Notes under the pieces: generated by a model
The model's input: the letters and a program-made list of their open reading frames with translations, nothing else
Told to the model about the DNA's origin: nothing
Database searches by the model: none
Shown: positions 16,956 through 26,158 of the stretch, one piece after another
Layout of the letters: the number at the start of each line of letters is the position of its first letter
Numbering within the stretch: position 1 is the stretch's first letter
Program-made: the position numbers and the translations under genes
NCBI GenBank assembly: GCA_031359995.1
Contig: JANMAT010000003.1
Coordinates: forward strand, 1-64,000
From: JANMAT01 sp031359995
GTDB lineage: Bacteria; Actinomycetota; Acidimicrobiia; Acidimicrobiales; Ilumatobacteraceae
DNA: 64,000 bases
Direction of reading: 5' to 3'

Positions 16956-19900
16956 ATGTCTGCGCGCGCTCTCGATGCCTTCGGACCCTCCACCTGGCGA
17001 CACCCCGAGGCGGTCAGCCTCGGGCGCCTGCCCGCCCGCAGCCCACTCGTCGGGCACCCCGACGCGGCGTCGGCCCGCACCGGGCGTGACGCGTCACCAT
17101 GGTTCCGCTCGCTCGACGGCACCGGCTGGCGGTTCCTGGGCCTGCCCCGACCCGACGATGTGCGCCCCGCCCACGTGGCCGACGACACCGACACCTCCCG
17201 GTGGCGCACCATCACCGTGCCCGGCCACTGGACGATGCAGGGGTTCGACCACCCGCACTACACGAACGTGCAGATGCCCTTCGCCGGCCGCCCGCCCGAG
17301 GTGCCCGACGACAACCCCACCGGCGTCTACCGCACCACGTTCCGACTCCCGGTGGCATGGCGCCGGCGCCGCACGGTCCTGAGCGTGGGCAGCGCCGAGT
17401 CGGTGGTCTACGTGTGGGTGAACGGCCAGCCCGTGGGCTTCTCGACCGACAGCCGCCTCGCCGCCGAGCTCGACATCACCGACCACGTGCGCACCGGCGT
17501 GAACGAGCTGGCGCTGGTGGTGGTGAAGTGGTCGGCCCAGACCTACGTGGAGGACCAGGACCACTGGATGATGGGCGGCCTCCCCCGCGAGGTCACCCTG
17601 CGCTCGATCGACGCCGTGCACCTGGCCGATGTGCGCATCGACGCCGGCCTGGCCGAAGACGACGATGGCGGCCTCACCGTGGGCACGCTGCGGGTGCGCA
17701 CCACGGTGGGCTTCGCCGCCATCGACGACCGGGCCCCCGGCTGGACCGTGACCGCCCGGCTCGAGACGGGGAGCGGGCGGGCCGTCGGCCGCATCCTCAG
17801 CGGCACGGTGCCCACGACGCTGCGGCCCTACCTGCACCGGGGCCACGTCGTCGACGTGAGCACCACGGTGCCTGACGTGGCGGCGTGGTCGGCCGAGGCA
17901 CCGCACCGCTACCGGCTCGTCGTGTCGTTGGTGGCCCCCGACGGCGCCGTGCACGAGGTGGTGGCCGACACCGTCGGCTTCCGCCGGGTCGAGGTGTGCG
18001 ACCGCGAGCTGCTCATCAACGGCGCCGCGGTGATGATCCGCGGCGTCAACCGCCACGAGCACCACCCCGAGCGGGGCAAGGCCGTCACCGTGGCCGACAT
18101 GCGCGCCGACCTCGTCACCATGAAGCGGCACAACATCAACGCGGTGCGCTGCTCGCACTACCCGAACGATCCCCGCTTCTACGACCTGTGCGATGAGCTC
18201 GGCCTGTACGTGGTCGACGAGGCCAACGTCGAGAGCCACGCCTTCAACGTGCTGCTGTGCAACGACCCGGCCTACCGCACCACGTGGCTCGAGCGCGGCG
18301 CCCGCATGGCCCTGCGCGACAAGAACCACCCCTGCATCATCATGTGGTCGCTCGGCAACGAGGCGGGCTACGGGCTCAACCACGAGGCCCAGGCGGCGTG
18401 GCTGCGGGCGTTCGACCCCAGCCGCCCGCTGCACTACGAGGGGGCCATCATGGAGACGTGGGCGCGGCCGGGATCCAAGGGCGGCGAGACGGTCACCGAC
18501 GTGATCGCCCCCATGTACCCCGCCATCGACACGCTCGTGCGCGAGGTGAACGCCACCGCCCACGATCCCCGGCCGTGGATCCTGTGCGAGTACGACCACG
18601 CCATGGGCAACTCCAACGGGAGCCTGGCCGACTACTGGGACGCGTTCGAGCGCACGCCAGGGCTGCAGGGCGGCTTCATCTGGGAGTGGAAGGACCACGG
18701 GCTGCGCCAGCAGGTGGGCCGGCGGTGGCGCTACGCCTACGGCGGCCAGTTCGGCGACGAACCCAACGACGCCAACTTCGTGGCCGACGGCCTCGTCGGC
18801 CCCGACGGCACCCCCCACCCGGCCATGCGGGAGGTCGCCTGGGTGCACCGGCCCGTCACCGTCGCGTGGGCCAACGCCCGCCAGCAGCGGGTGCGCGTCA
18901 CCAACCGCCAGTGGTTCACCGGGCTCGAGTGGCTGCGGGCCTCGTGGGAGCTGCTGGTCGACGGTGACGTCCGGCAGCGGGGCGCGCTCGAGGTGCCGTC
19001 GATCGCGCCCGGCGCGTCACGACTCGTCACCGTGCCGTTCGACCCGACCGCCGTGCCCGACGGCGCCGAGGCCCACCTGACCGTTCGCTTCCGCACCAAC
19101 GCCGCCCTGCCGTGGGCGCCCCGTGGTCACGACGTGGCATGGGACCAGCTGACCGTGGTCGCCCGTGCCCGGCGCACCGCGCCCACGCCCGCGGTCGGCG
19201 AGGTCTGGCGGCGCACGCCCCGCGGGTTCACCGCCCGCTCGGGGCGCACCACCGTCACCGTGGCCGATGGTGCCGTGCAGCAGGTCACCCTCGACGGCAC
19301 CGCGCTGTTGGCCGGGCCCGTGCGGGCCGAGCTGTGGCGCGCCCCCACCGACAACGACGGCATCAAGCTGTGGGGCGGGCAGCACGACAAGGCCCTCGGC
19401 CGCTGGCAGGCCTGGGGCCTCGACCAGCTGGCGCGGGCCACCGACGCGAGCAGCAGCAGCGGCGACACTCTGACGACGGTCCACGAGCTGCGGGGGCGGG
19501 GGGCGAACGCCGCGACCGCCCACCACGTGCAGCGCATCCGGCTCGTCGACGGCGCCGTGCGGTTCACCGAGGAACTGGTCGTCCCTGCGGCCTGGGACGA
19601 CGTGGCCCGGGTCGGCGTGTCGTTCCTGACGCGGCCGGGCTTCGACCGGGTCGAGTGGTTCGGCCTCGGCCCCGACGAGAACGAGACCGACCGGGCCGCC
19701 GGCTCCGTGCTCGGCCGCTACCGGGCCGCACCCGACGAGCTGCCCTACGTGATGCCCCAGGACTTCGGCACCCGCACCGGCGTGCGGTGGTGCACGGTCA
19801 GTTCGGCCACCGCCGGGCTCCGGGCCCGCCCCCTCGACGACCACCTGTTCGCCCTGTCGGCCACCCATCACACCCAGTCCGATCTGGCCGCCGCCACCGA

Positions 19901-20069
19901 CTGGCTGAACCTGCGCCGGCGGCGCGAGACGGTCGTGCACCTCGACCTCGCCAAGCGGGGCGTGGGCGGCGCCAGCTGTGGCCCCGACACCCTCGACCGC
20001 TACCGCGTCGGCGCCGGCACCTACCGCTGGACGTGGGAGCTGCAACCGTTCGTTCCGCGAGGGCGGTGA
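16956..20069 (+). CDS. lacZ: Beta-galactosidase, GH2 (LacZ type)
   Basis: At 1037 residues this matches the E. coli LacZ size and five-domain layout. Visible motifs are VPGHWTMQGFDHPHYTNVQM in the sugar-binding domain, IRGVNRHEHHPERGKAV, HPCIIMWSLGNEAGYG with acid/base Glu469, and LCEYDHAMGNSNG with nucleophile Glu545. GGFIWEWKDHGL follows, and the large C-terminal domain includes RAPTDNDGIK and DFGTRTGVRW. There is no signal peptide, so it is cytoplasmic. It hydrolyses beta-galactosides and shares a 63-bp divergent intergenic region with the alpha-galactosidase, so both may be expressed together. No lac-type repressor, permease or galactokinase is in the window. Confidence 0.94.
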   Translation: MSARALDAFGPSTWRHPEAVSLGRLPARSPLVGHPDAASARTGRDASPWFRSLDGTGWRFLGLPRPDDVRPAHVADDTDTSRWRTITVPGHWTMQGFDHPHYTNVQMPFAGRPPEVPDDNPTGVYRTTFRLPVAWRRRRTVLSVGSAESVVYVWVNGQPVGFSTDSRLAAELDITDHVRTGVNELALVVVKWSAQTYVEDQDHWMMGGLPREVTLRSIDAVHLADVRIDAGLAEDDDGGLTVGTLRVRTTVGFAAIDDRAPGWTVTARLETGSGRAVGRILSGTVPTTLRPYLHRGHVVDVSTTVPDVAAWSAEAPHRYRLVVSLVAPDGAVHEVVADTVGFRRVEVCDRELLINGAAVMIRGVNRHEHHPERGKAVTVADMRADLVTMKRHNINAVRCSHYPNDPRFYDLCDELGLYVVDEANVESHAFNVLLCNDPAYRTTWLERGARMALRDKNHPCIIMWSLGNEAGYGLNHEAQAAWLRAFDPSRPLHYEGAIMETWARPGSKGGETVTDVIAPMYPAIDTLVREVNATAHDPRPWILCEYDHAMGNSNGSLADYWDAFERTPGLQGGFIWEWKDHGLRQQVGRRWRYAYGGQFGDEPNDANFVADGLVGPDGTPHPAMREVAWVHRPVTVAWANARQQRVRVTNRQWFTGLEWLRASWELLVDGDVRQRGALEVPSIAPGASRLVTVPFDPTAVPDGAEAHLTVRFRTNAALPWAPRGHDVAWDQLTVVARARRTAPTPAVGEVWRRTPRGFTARSGRTTVTVADGAVQQVTLDGTALLAGPVRAELWRAPTDNDGIKLWGGQHDKALGRWQAWGLDQLARATDASSSSGDTLTTVHELRGRGANAATAHHVQRIRLVDGAVRFTEELVVPAAWDDVARVGVSFLTRPGFDRVEWFGLGPDENETDRAAGSVLGRYRAAPDELPYVMPQDFGTRTGVRWCTVSSATAGLRARPLDDHLFALSATHHTQSDLAAATDWLNLRRRRETVVHLDLAKRGVGGASCGPDTLDRYRVGAGTYRWTWELQPFVPRGR

Positions 20070-20083
20070 CGACGCCCGGGCGG

Positions 20084-20089
20084 TACCCT
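20084..20089 (+). promoter_or_regulatory. Leaderless -10 hexamer TACCCT
   Basis: TACCCT is followed by 8 nt and ATG 20098; no Shine-Dalgarno sequence is visible. Confidence 0.5.
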
Positions 20090-20097
20090 CGGAGCCC

Positions 20098-20463
20098 ATG
20101 CCCCTCGCCGTCGCCCCCCTCATCGACGCGCTCTGCATCCTGGTGTTCGTGCTGCTCGGTCGGCGCAACCACGACGAAGGCGAAGCAGCCAGCGGCGTGC
20201 TCAAGACGGCGGCCCCGTTCCTGATCGGTGCCGCCGTGGCCTGGGTGGCATCGGCCACGCTCTGGCGGCCGCCCACCAGCCTGCGCCTGGGCGGGACGAT
20301 CTGGGCCGGCACCCTGGTGATCGGCATGGTCCTGCGCCGCACCGCGTTCGACAAGGGCACCGCGGTGTCCTTCATCGTGGTCGCCACCATCTTCCTGGGC
20401 CTCCTCCTGATGGGCTGGCGCCTCGTGGCCGGCTCCCTGCTGCGCCGCCGCGCCCGCGCCTGA
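20098..20463 (+). CDS. DUF3054-type small membrane protein
   Basis: The 121-residue protein has four hydrophobic segments: PLAVAPLIDALCILVFVLL, FLIGAAVAWVASATLW, GGTIWAGTLVIGMVL and TAVSFIVVATIFLGLLLMGW. It ends in a basic cytoplasmic tail (RRRARA). The IDALCILVFVLLGRRNHDEG-like opening is characteristic of DUF3054 membrane proteins of Actinobacteria, whose role is unknown. It lies 28 bp after the beta-galactosidase but has its own TACCCT promoter. Confidence 0.75.
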   Translation: MPLAVAPLIDALCILVFVLLGRRNHDEGEAASGVLKTAAPFLIGAAVAWVASATLWRPPTSLRLGGTIWAGTLVIGMVLRRTAFDKGTAVSFIVVATIFLGLLLMGWRLVAGSLLRRRARA

Positions 20464-20517
20464 CCAGGCGGAACGCCGCCTCCCGGCGACCCTTGGGGAC
20501 CCCTCGAGCGGCGCGGC

Positions 20518-20523
20518 TAGCCT
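20518..20523 (+). promoter_or_regulatory. Leaderless -10 hexamer TAGCCT for the carboxylase gene
   Basis: TAGCCT is followed by 8 nt and GTG 20532, and no Shine-Dalgarno sequence is present. This supports GTG 20532 over an in-frame start at 20493. Confidence 0.55.
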
Positions 20524-20531
20524 CGGATCCC

Positions 20532-22094
<1,563 letters not shown>

Positions 22095-22119
22095 TGGGCT
22101 ACCGACCGTGAGCAACGTG

Positions 22120-22165
22120 CCGCCGCCCCCGCCGCCGCCCCCGCCGCCGCCTCCGCCCCCGTCCG
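22120..22165 (+). repeat. C-rich CCG/CCC simple-sequence tract
   Basis: A run of CCG and CCC codons codes for about 14 prolines in the frame starting at GTG 22108. The RDD-domain frame begins one base out of register immediately after it, so this tract is the probable site of an indel. Confidence 0.7.
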
Positions 22166-22168
22166 GCC

Positions 22169-22654
22169 GTGGCGCTGAACTACGCCGGCTTCGGTGCCCG
22201 CCTGGGCGCCAGCCTGCTCGACGGTCTGCTGATGTTCGCCTTCCTCGTCCCCGCGGCCGTGCTGTTCATCGTGTCGGCCGCGGTCGGTGGCACCGGCGGC
22301 GGCCTGTGTCGCGACACCGCGACCCGAGAGCTGCACACCTGCCGGGGGCCGAACGGCCCACTGCTCGCCATCGGCTTCCTCGCCCTGTTCGGCGCGCTGA
22401 TCGGGTACTACGTGTGGATCGTGCTGCGGCTGGGGCGCACCGGCCAGACGCCGGGGCGCAAAGCCCTGCACATCAAGGTCGTCGACAAGAACACGGGTCA
22501 GCCCATCGGCGGCGGCCGGGCGTTCGGTCGCTACCTGTTCGCCGGGTTCATCTCCGGGCAGATCTGCTACCTCGGCTACCTCTGGATGCTGTGGGACAAG
22601 GAGAAGCGCACATGGCACGACATGGTGCTCAACTCGATCGTCGTGAAGGTGTGA
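22169..22654 (+). CDS. RDD-family membrane protein (N-terminus probably frameshifted)
   Basis: From GTG 22169 the frame gives ALNYAGFGARLGASLLDGLL, the RDD opening (Arg, then Asp in the first helix), followed by transmembrane stretches (LMFAFLVPAAVLFIVSAAV, LLAIGFLALFGALIGYYVWI) and the conserved GQTPGRKALHIKVVD. It ends with a third hydrophobic helix and WHDMVLNSIVVKV. RDD proteins often begin with a short Pro-rich leader. Here that leader (MSNVPPPPPP...SG from GTG 22108) is in a different frame, displaced by one base. So either the gene starts at 22169 or an indel in the CCG tract has broken it. It sits between the carboxylase beta and epsilon genes. Confidence 0.75.
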   Translation: MALNYAGFGARLGASLLDGLLMFAFLVPAAVLFIVSAAVGGTGGGLCRDTATRELHTCRGPNGPLLAIGFLALFGALIGYYVWIVLRLGRTGQTPGRKALHIKVVDKNTGQPIGGGRAFGRYLFAGFISGQICYLGYLWMLWDKEKRTWHDMVLNSIVVKV

Positions 22655-22658
22655 CCGC

Positions 22659-22922
22659 ATGAGCCTGCTGCCCCCGCCCGACCCCGCCACCATGGTGCAC
22701 GACCGCTTCATCGCCACCGGCACGCCGCGGCACGCCATGACGGTCGGCGGCTCCCCGACGCCCCAGGAGGTCGCCGCCATCATGGCTGCGGTCGAACACG
22801 TGTGGCCGCGGCCCATGATCGTGTTGCCCGACAAGACCCGCACCACGCCCGCGTGGCGCTTCAGTGGCCGCTGGTGGAGCCGCCCGTCGGTCACCCGCCG
22901 CGACCGACCGTGGGTCGGCTGA
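22659..22922 (+). CDS. accE: Acyl-CoA carboxylase epsilon-like subunit
   Basis: This 87-residue protein has the pattern of the small actinobacterial carboxylase epsilon subunits: a variable N-terminus, the core MTVGGSPTPQEVAAIMAAVE (PTPEEVAAL consensus), then a Trp/Arg C-terminus (AWRFSGRWWSRP, RRDRPWVG). Epsilon binds the beta subunit and stabilises the holoenzyme. ATG 22659 has AAGGT about 8 nt upstream, inside the end of the RDD gene. An RDD gene separating beta from epsilon is unusual, as the two are normally adjacent. Confidence 0.7.
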   Translation: MSLLPPPDPATMVHDRFIATGTPRHAMTVGGSPTPQEVAAIMAAVEHVWPRPMIVLPDKTRTTPAWRFSGRWWSRPSVTRRDRPWVG

Positions 22923-22992
22923 GCGCAGCGAAGCCCGAGGCGACCGAGCGAGCGCCAGCGAGCCGGGCGCCGACGGGGTCCGGCGGCGCGGG

Positions 22993-22998
22993 TACCGT
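22993..22998 (+). promoter_or_regulatory. Leaderless -10 hexamer TACCGT
   Basis: TACCGT is followed by 7 nt and ATG 23006; no Shine-Dalgarno sequence is present. Confidence 0.6.
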
Positions 22999-23005
22999 CG
23001 CCGCC

Positions 23006-24187
23006 ATGACGCTCGATGTCGCTGCGCTGCGCGCCGCCACCCCCGGGGCGGCGCACGTGGCCCACCTGAACAACGCCGGCTCGGCCCTGCCGTCCCAGGC
23101 AACGCTCGACGCCACCATCGGCCATCTGCGCCTCGAAGCCACCATCGGCGGCTACGAGGCGGCCGACGCCGCCGACGACGCGCTGCGGGCCACCCGCACC
23201 AACGCCGCCCGCCTGCTCGGCGCCGACCCGAGCGAGATCGCCGTGACCACCAGCGACACCGCCGGCTTCGCCAAGGCGCTGTGGGGCTACGCCTTCGCCG
23301 GCGGACTGCCCACCGGCAGCCGGGTGCTGGTCGACCGCCTGGCGTACAACAGCCACTACTTCGCCGTGCACCAGGCGGCGCGGCGCTACGACCTGCAGGT
23401 CGAGGTCATCCCGTCGTTGCCCGACGGCACCCTCGACCTGGGCGCCTTCGACCGCCTGCTCGACGAGCGCGTGTTCCTGGTGAGCGCCACCCACGTCGGC
23501 ACCCACCGCGGGCTGGTGAACCCCGTGACCGAGGTCGGGGCCCGCTGCCAGGCCGCCCACGTGCACTACTTCCTCGACGCCTGCCAGTCGGTGGGCCAGC
23601 TGCCGGTGGACGTCGACGCCATCGGCTGCACCGTGCTCACCGCGACGGGCCGCAAGTGGCTGCGCGGCCCGCGAGGCACCGGTCTGCTCTACGTGCGCTC
23701 GGGCTTGCTGAACCAGCTCGACCCACCCGGCATCGACAGCCACTCGGCCACGTGGCAGGGCGACGGTTACGTGCTGAACCCCGACGCCTCGCGCTTCGAG
23801 GAGTTCGAGACGTCGATCGCCGGCCAGGTCGGCCTCGGCGTGGCCATCGGCGAGCTGCTCGAGCTCGGCGTCGACGCCGTGAGCCAGCGCATCACCGGCC
23901 TGGCCGAGGGCCTGCGTCACGCCCTCGCCGAACGGCCGGGCGTGCAGGTGCTCGACGGCGGCACCCAGCGCAGCGGCATCGTGACCTTCACCGTGGCCGA
24001 CCGCAGCCCCGACGAGGTGAAGCAGGCCGCCACCGCCGCGGGCATCAACGTCTCGGTGTCCACCGCCGCGGGTGCCCTGCTCGACATGGAGGCCGAGGGG
24101 CGCGTGGCCGTCGTGCGGGCGTCACCCCATGCCTACAACGACGACAGCGACCTCGACCGCCTGCTCGCAGTGGTGGGCGCCAACTGA
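23006..24187 (+). CDS. Class V aminotransferase-fold PLP enzyme
   Basis: The 393-residue protein has the class V fold markers: HLNNAGSALPS at the N-terminus, AVTTSDTAGFAKALWGYAFA (cofactor region), VSATHVGTHRGLVNPV, HYFLDACQSVGQLPVDV (Asp that holds the pyridine nitrogen) and TATGRKWLRGPRGTGLLYVR with the Schiff-base lysine. Relatives include cysteine desulfurases, isopenicillin-N epimerase-like proteins and ergothioneine lyase EgtE. No catalytic cysteine loop is evident, so IscS/SufS function is unlikely. The substrate is unknown. Confidence 0.85.
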   Translation: MTLDVAALRAATPGAAHVAHLNNAGSALPSQATLDATIGHLRLEATIGGYEAADAADDALRATRTNAARLLGADPSEIAVTTSDTAGFAKALWGYAFAGGLPTGSRVLVDRLAYNSHYFAVHQAARRYDLQVEVIPSLPDGTLDLGAFDRLLDERVFLVSATHVGTHRGLVNPVTEVGARCQAAHVHYFLDACQSVGQLPVDVDAIGCTVLTATGRKWLRGPRGTGLLYVRSGLLNQLDPPGIDSHSATWQGDGYVLNPDASRFEEFETSIAGQVGLGVAIGELLELGVDAVSQRITGLAEGLRHALAERPGVQVLDGGTQRSGIVTFTVADRSPDEVKQAATAAGINVSVSTAAGALLDMEAEGRVAVVRASPHAYNDDSDLDRLLAVVGAN

Positions 24188-24190
24188 CGC

Positions 24191-24232
24191 CCCGGGTCGA
24201 CCGTGAGGCGGGCGGCTCACGATCGACCCGGG
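24191..24232. terminator. Bidirectional terminator-like hairpin
   Basis: A 17-bp stem (24191-24207 with 24216-24232) with one mismatch and an 8-nt loop lies between the convergent genes ending at 24187 and 24253. Confidence 0.75.
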
Positions 24233-24252
24233 ACGAGGGGGGCTCGATCAGG

Positions 24253-25053
24253 TCAGGCCAGGATGTCCTTGCTGGTGAAGCGGGCCCACGTGGCCGCGCC
24301 GAACACGCCGACGTACAGCGCCTGCAGGCTCAGGTTCTTCACGATGCCGTCCCACTGGATGTGGGTGCGCATCAGGTCGGTGTAGCTCAGCCAGTGGTCG
24401 GTGAACAGCCACGGGTGCAGCGCCCGCGTCTGGGGCAGGGTGTCGAGCACACCGACCATGATGAACACCCCGAGCGTGCCGGCCATGGCCCCCACCGGCA
24501 CGTCGGTGAGCGTGGAGATGAACACGCCGATGGCGGCCAGCCCCAACAACGACACGGCGATCAGCACGGCGGCGAGCGAGATGCGCAGCATGCCGCTGGA
24601 GAGCGGCAGCGTGTCGCCCGACAGCGTGGTGATGCGGCCCACCGGGAACAGGATCGCGCCCGTCACCAACCCGGCCACCGCCACCACGGCGGTGGCGGCC
24701 AGGCAGAACACCACCGTGGTGGTGGCCTTCGACAGCAGCAGTCGCGAGCGCCCGGCCGGCCGGGTCAGCAGGTAGCGCAGCGTGCCCAGGCTGGCCTCGC
24801 CGGCGATGGTGTCGCCGGCGACCACGGTGACGGCCATCGGCAGGAAGAACGGCAGCGTCACCGTGAGGCCGGCGAGCACGGCGAACACGCCGTTGTTGGT
24901 CACCTGCGACAGGAAGTTCGGCCCCTCGCCACCGTCGGGCCCGCCCGCGAAGCGCAGGACCATCGTGATCAGGATCGGCACCGCCATGAGCACGGCGAGC
25001 ACCGCCTGGGTGCGGCGACGCCGGAACAGCGTGCCGAGCTCATTGAGCAACAT
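24253..25053 (-). CDS. ABC-2 type transporter permease
   Basis: The 266-residue protein has about six transmembrane segments, starting with RTQAVLAVLMAVPILITMVL after a basic LFRRRR stretch. The next is AGLTVTLPFFLPMAVTVVAG, followed by GEASLGTLRYLLTRPAGRSRLL, the cytoplasmic coupling region typical of ABC-2 permeases. Its ATG lies inside the end of the ATPase gene (14-bp overlap). With the ATPase it forms an export-type ABC transporter; the substrate is unknown. Confidence 0.9.
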   Translation of the reverse strand: MLLNELGTLFRRRRTQAVLAVLMAVPILITMVLRFAGGPDGGEGPNFLSQVTNNGVFAVLAGLTVTLPFFLPMAVTVVAGDTIAGEASLGTLRYLLTRPAGRSRLLLSKATTTVVFCLAATAVVAVAGLVTGAILFPVGRITTLSGDTLPLSSGMLRISLAAVLIAVSLLGLAAIGVFISTLTDVPVGAMAGTLGVFIMVGVLDTLPQTRALHPWLFTDHWLSYTDLMRTHIQWDGIVKNLSLQALYVGVFGAATWARFTSKDILA

Positions 25054-26158
25054 CGAAGCCCTCCCCGGTGAGCGCCACGAACGTGTCCTCGAGGCTCGGT
25101 CGTTGCACGTTGAACGCCCGCACGCCGACGCCGGCGTCCACCAGCGCCTTGCACAGCGACTCGGGGCGCCGGCCCTCGGCCGGCGCCGTCACCTGCGTGC
25201 CCTCTACCTGCGGCACCAGGCCGTGTCCGGCCAGCACGGTGGCGGCCAGCGACGGATCGTCGGTGTCGACCACGACGACGGGCGCCGCCTTGGCCCGCAG
25301 TTCGGCCAACGAGCCCTGCGAGATCAGCTGGCCCACGCTCATGACCCCCACGTGGGTGCAGACCTGCTCGATCTCGGCCAGCAGGTGGCTCGAGAGGAAC
25401 ACGGTCGTACCGTCGGCGGCCAGCTCGCGCACCAGGTGGCGGATCTCGCGGGTGCCCTGCGGGTCCATGCCGTTGGTCGGCTCGTCCAGGATGAGCAGCT
25501 GGCGCGGGCGCAGCAGGGCGTTGGCCAGGCCGAGGCGCTGGCGCATGCCGAGCGAGTACGCCTTGAACTTCTTGTCGCCCGCCGCGGTCAGCCCGACCCG
25601 GGCCAGCGCGTCCTCGATGCGGGCCTGGCGCGTGCGGCGCTGCCCGTCGGGACCGCTGGCGTCGAGCCGCCACAGGTTCTGGCGACCGGTGAGCCACGGG
25701 TAGAACGCAGGGCCGTCGATGAGGGCGCCCACGTGGGGCAGCACCGCACCGGCATCCTTGGGGATGGGGCGGCCCAACAGGCGGGTGTCGCCACCGTCGG
25801 GGGTCAGCAGGCCGAGCAGCATGCGGATGGTGGTCGTCTTGCCCGAGCCGTTCGGCCCGAGGAAGCCGTACACCGCGCCGGCCGGCACCCGCAGGGCGAC
25901 ACGGTCGACCACGGTGGCCGAACCGAACCGCTTCACGAGACCATCGGTCTCGATGGCGAGGTCGGTGCCCACCGCGCCGGCGACACCGGCCGCCGGCGTG
26001 GCCCACGCCACGATCGACGAGCCGTTGGTCGACGAGCCGTTGGTCGACGAGCCGTTCGTCGCCGAGCCGTTCGTCGCCGGCGGCGCCAGCACCGTCGGCC
26101 CGAACTCGTGGTGCGACGACACCGACGACACCGGTGGCACCGGTGACGTCGACGTCAT
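25040..26158 (-). CDS. ABC transporter ATP-binding protein
   Basis: The 372-residue protein has Walker A FLGPNGSGKTTTIRMLLGLL, the signature AYSLGMRQRLGLANALL, Walker B LLILDEPTNGMDP and the switch-histidine SSHLLAEIEQVC. A C-terminal regulatory extension follows, as in DrrA/NatA-type exporters. Unusually, about 65 residues precede the nucleotide-binding domain and include a NGSS/TNGSS low-complexity linker. ATG 26158 overlaps the stop of the LolA-like gene (ATGA), so translation is coupled. The order LolA-like, ATPase, permease suggests a lipid- or lipoprotein-linked export system. Confidence 0.92.
   Translation of the reverse strand: MTSTSPVPPVSSVSSHHEFGPTVLAPPATNGSATNGSSTNGSSTNGSSIVAWATPAAGVAGAVGTDLAIETDGLVKRFGSATVVDRVALRVPAGAVYGFLGPNGSGKTTTIRMLLGLLTPDGGDTRLLGRPIPKDAGAVLPHVGALIDGPAFYPWLTGRQNLWRLDASGPDGQRRTRQARIEDALARVGLTAAGDKKFKAYSLGMRQRLGLANALLRPRQLLILDEPTNGMDPQGTREIRHLVRELAADGTTVFLSSHLLAEIEQVCTHVGVMSVGQLISQGSLAELRAKAAPVVVVDTDDPSLAATVLAGHGLVPQVEGTQVTAPAEGRRPESLCKALVDAGVGVRAFNVQRPSLEDTFVALTGEGFDVAQ
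26016..26075 (-). repeat. Four 15-bp tandem repeats in the ATPase linker
   Basis: Units at 26016, 26031, 26046 and 26061 differ by a few bases (GACGAGCCGTTGGTC consensus on the plus strand). They encode the NGSST-type linker ahead of the nucleotide-binding domain. Changes in copy number would stay in frame. Confidence 0.85.
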
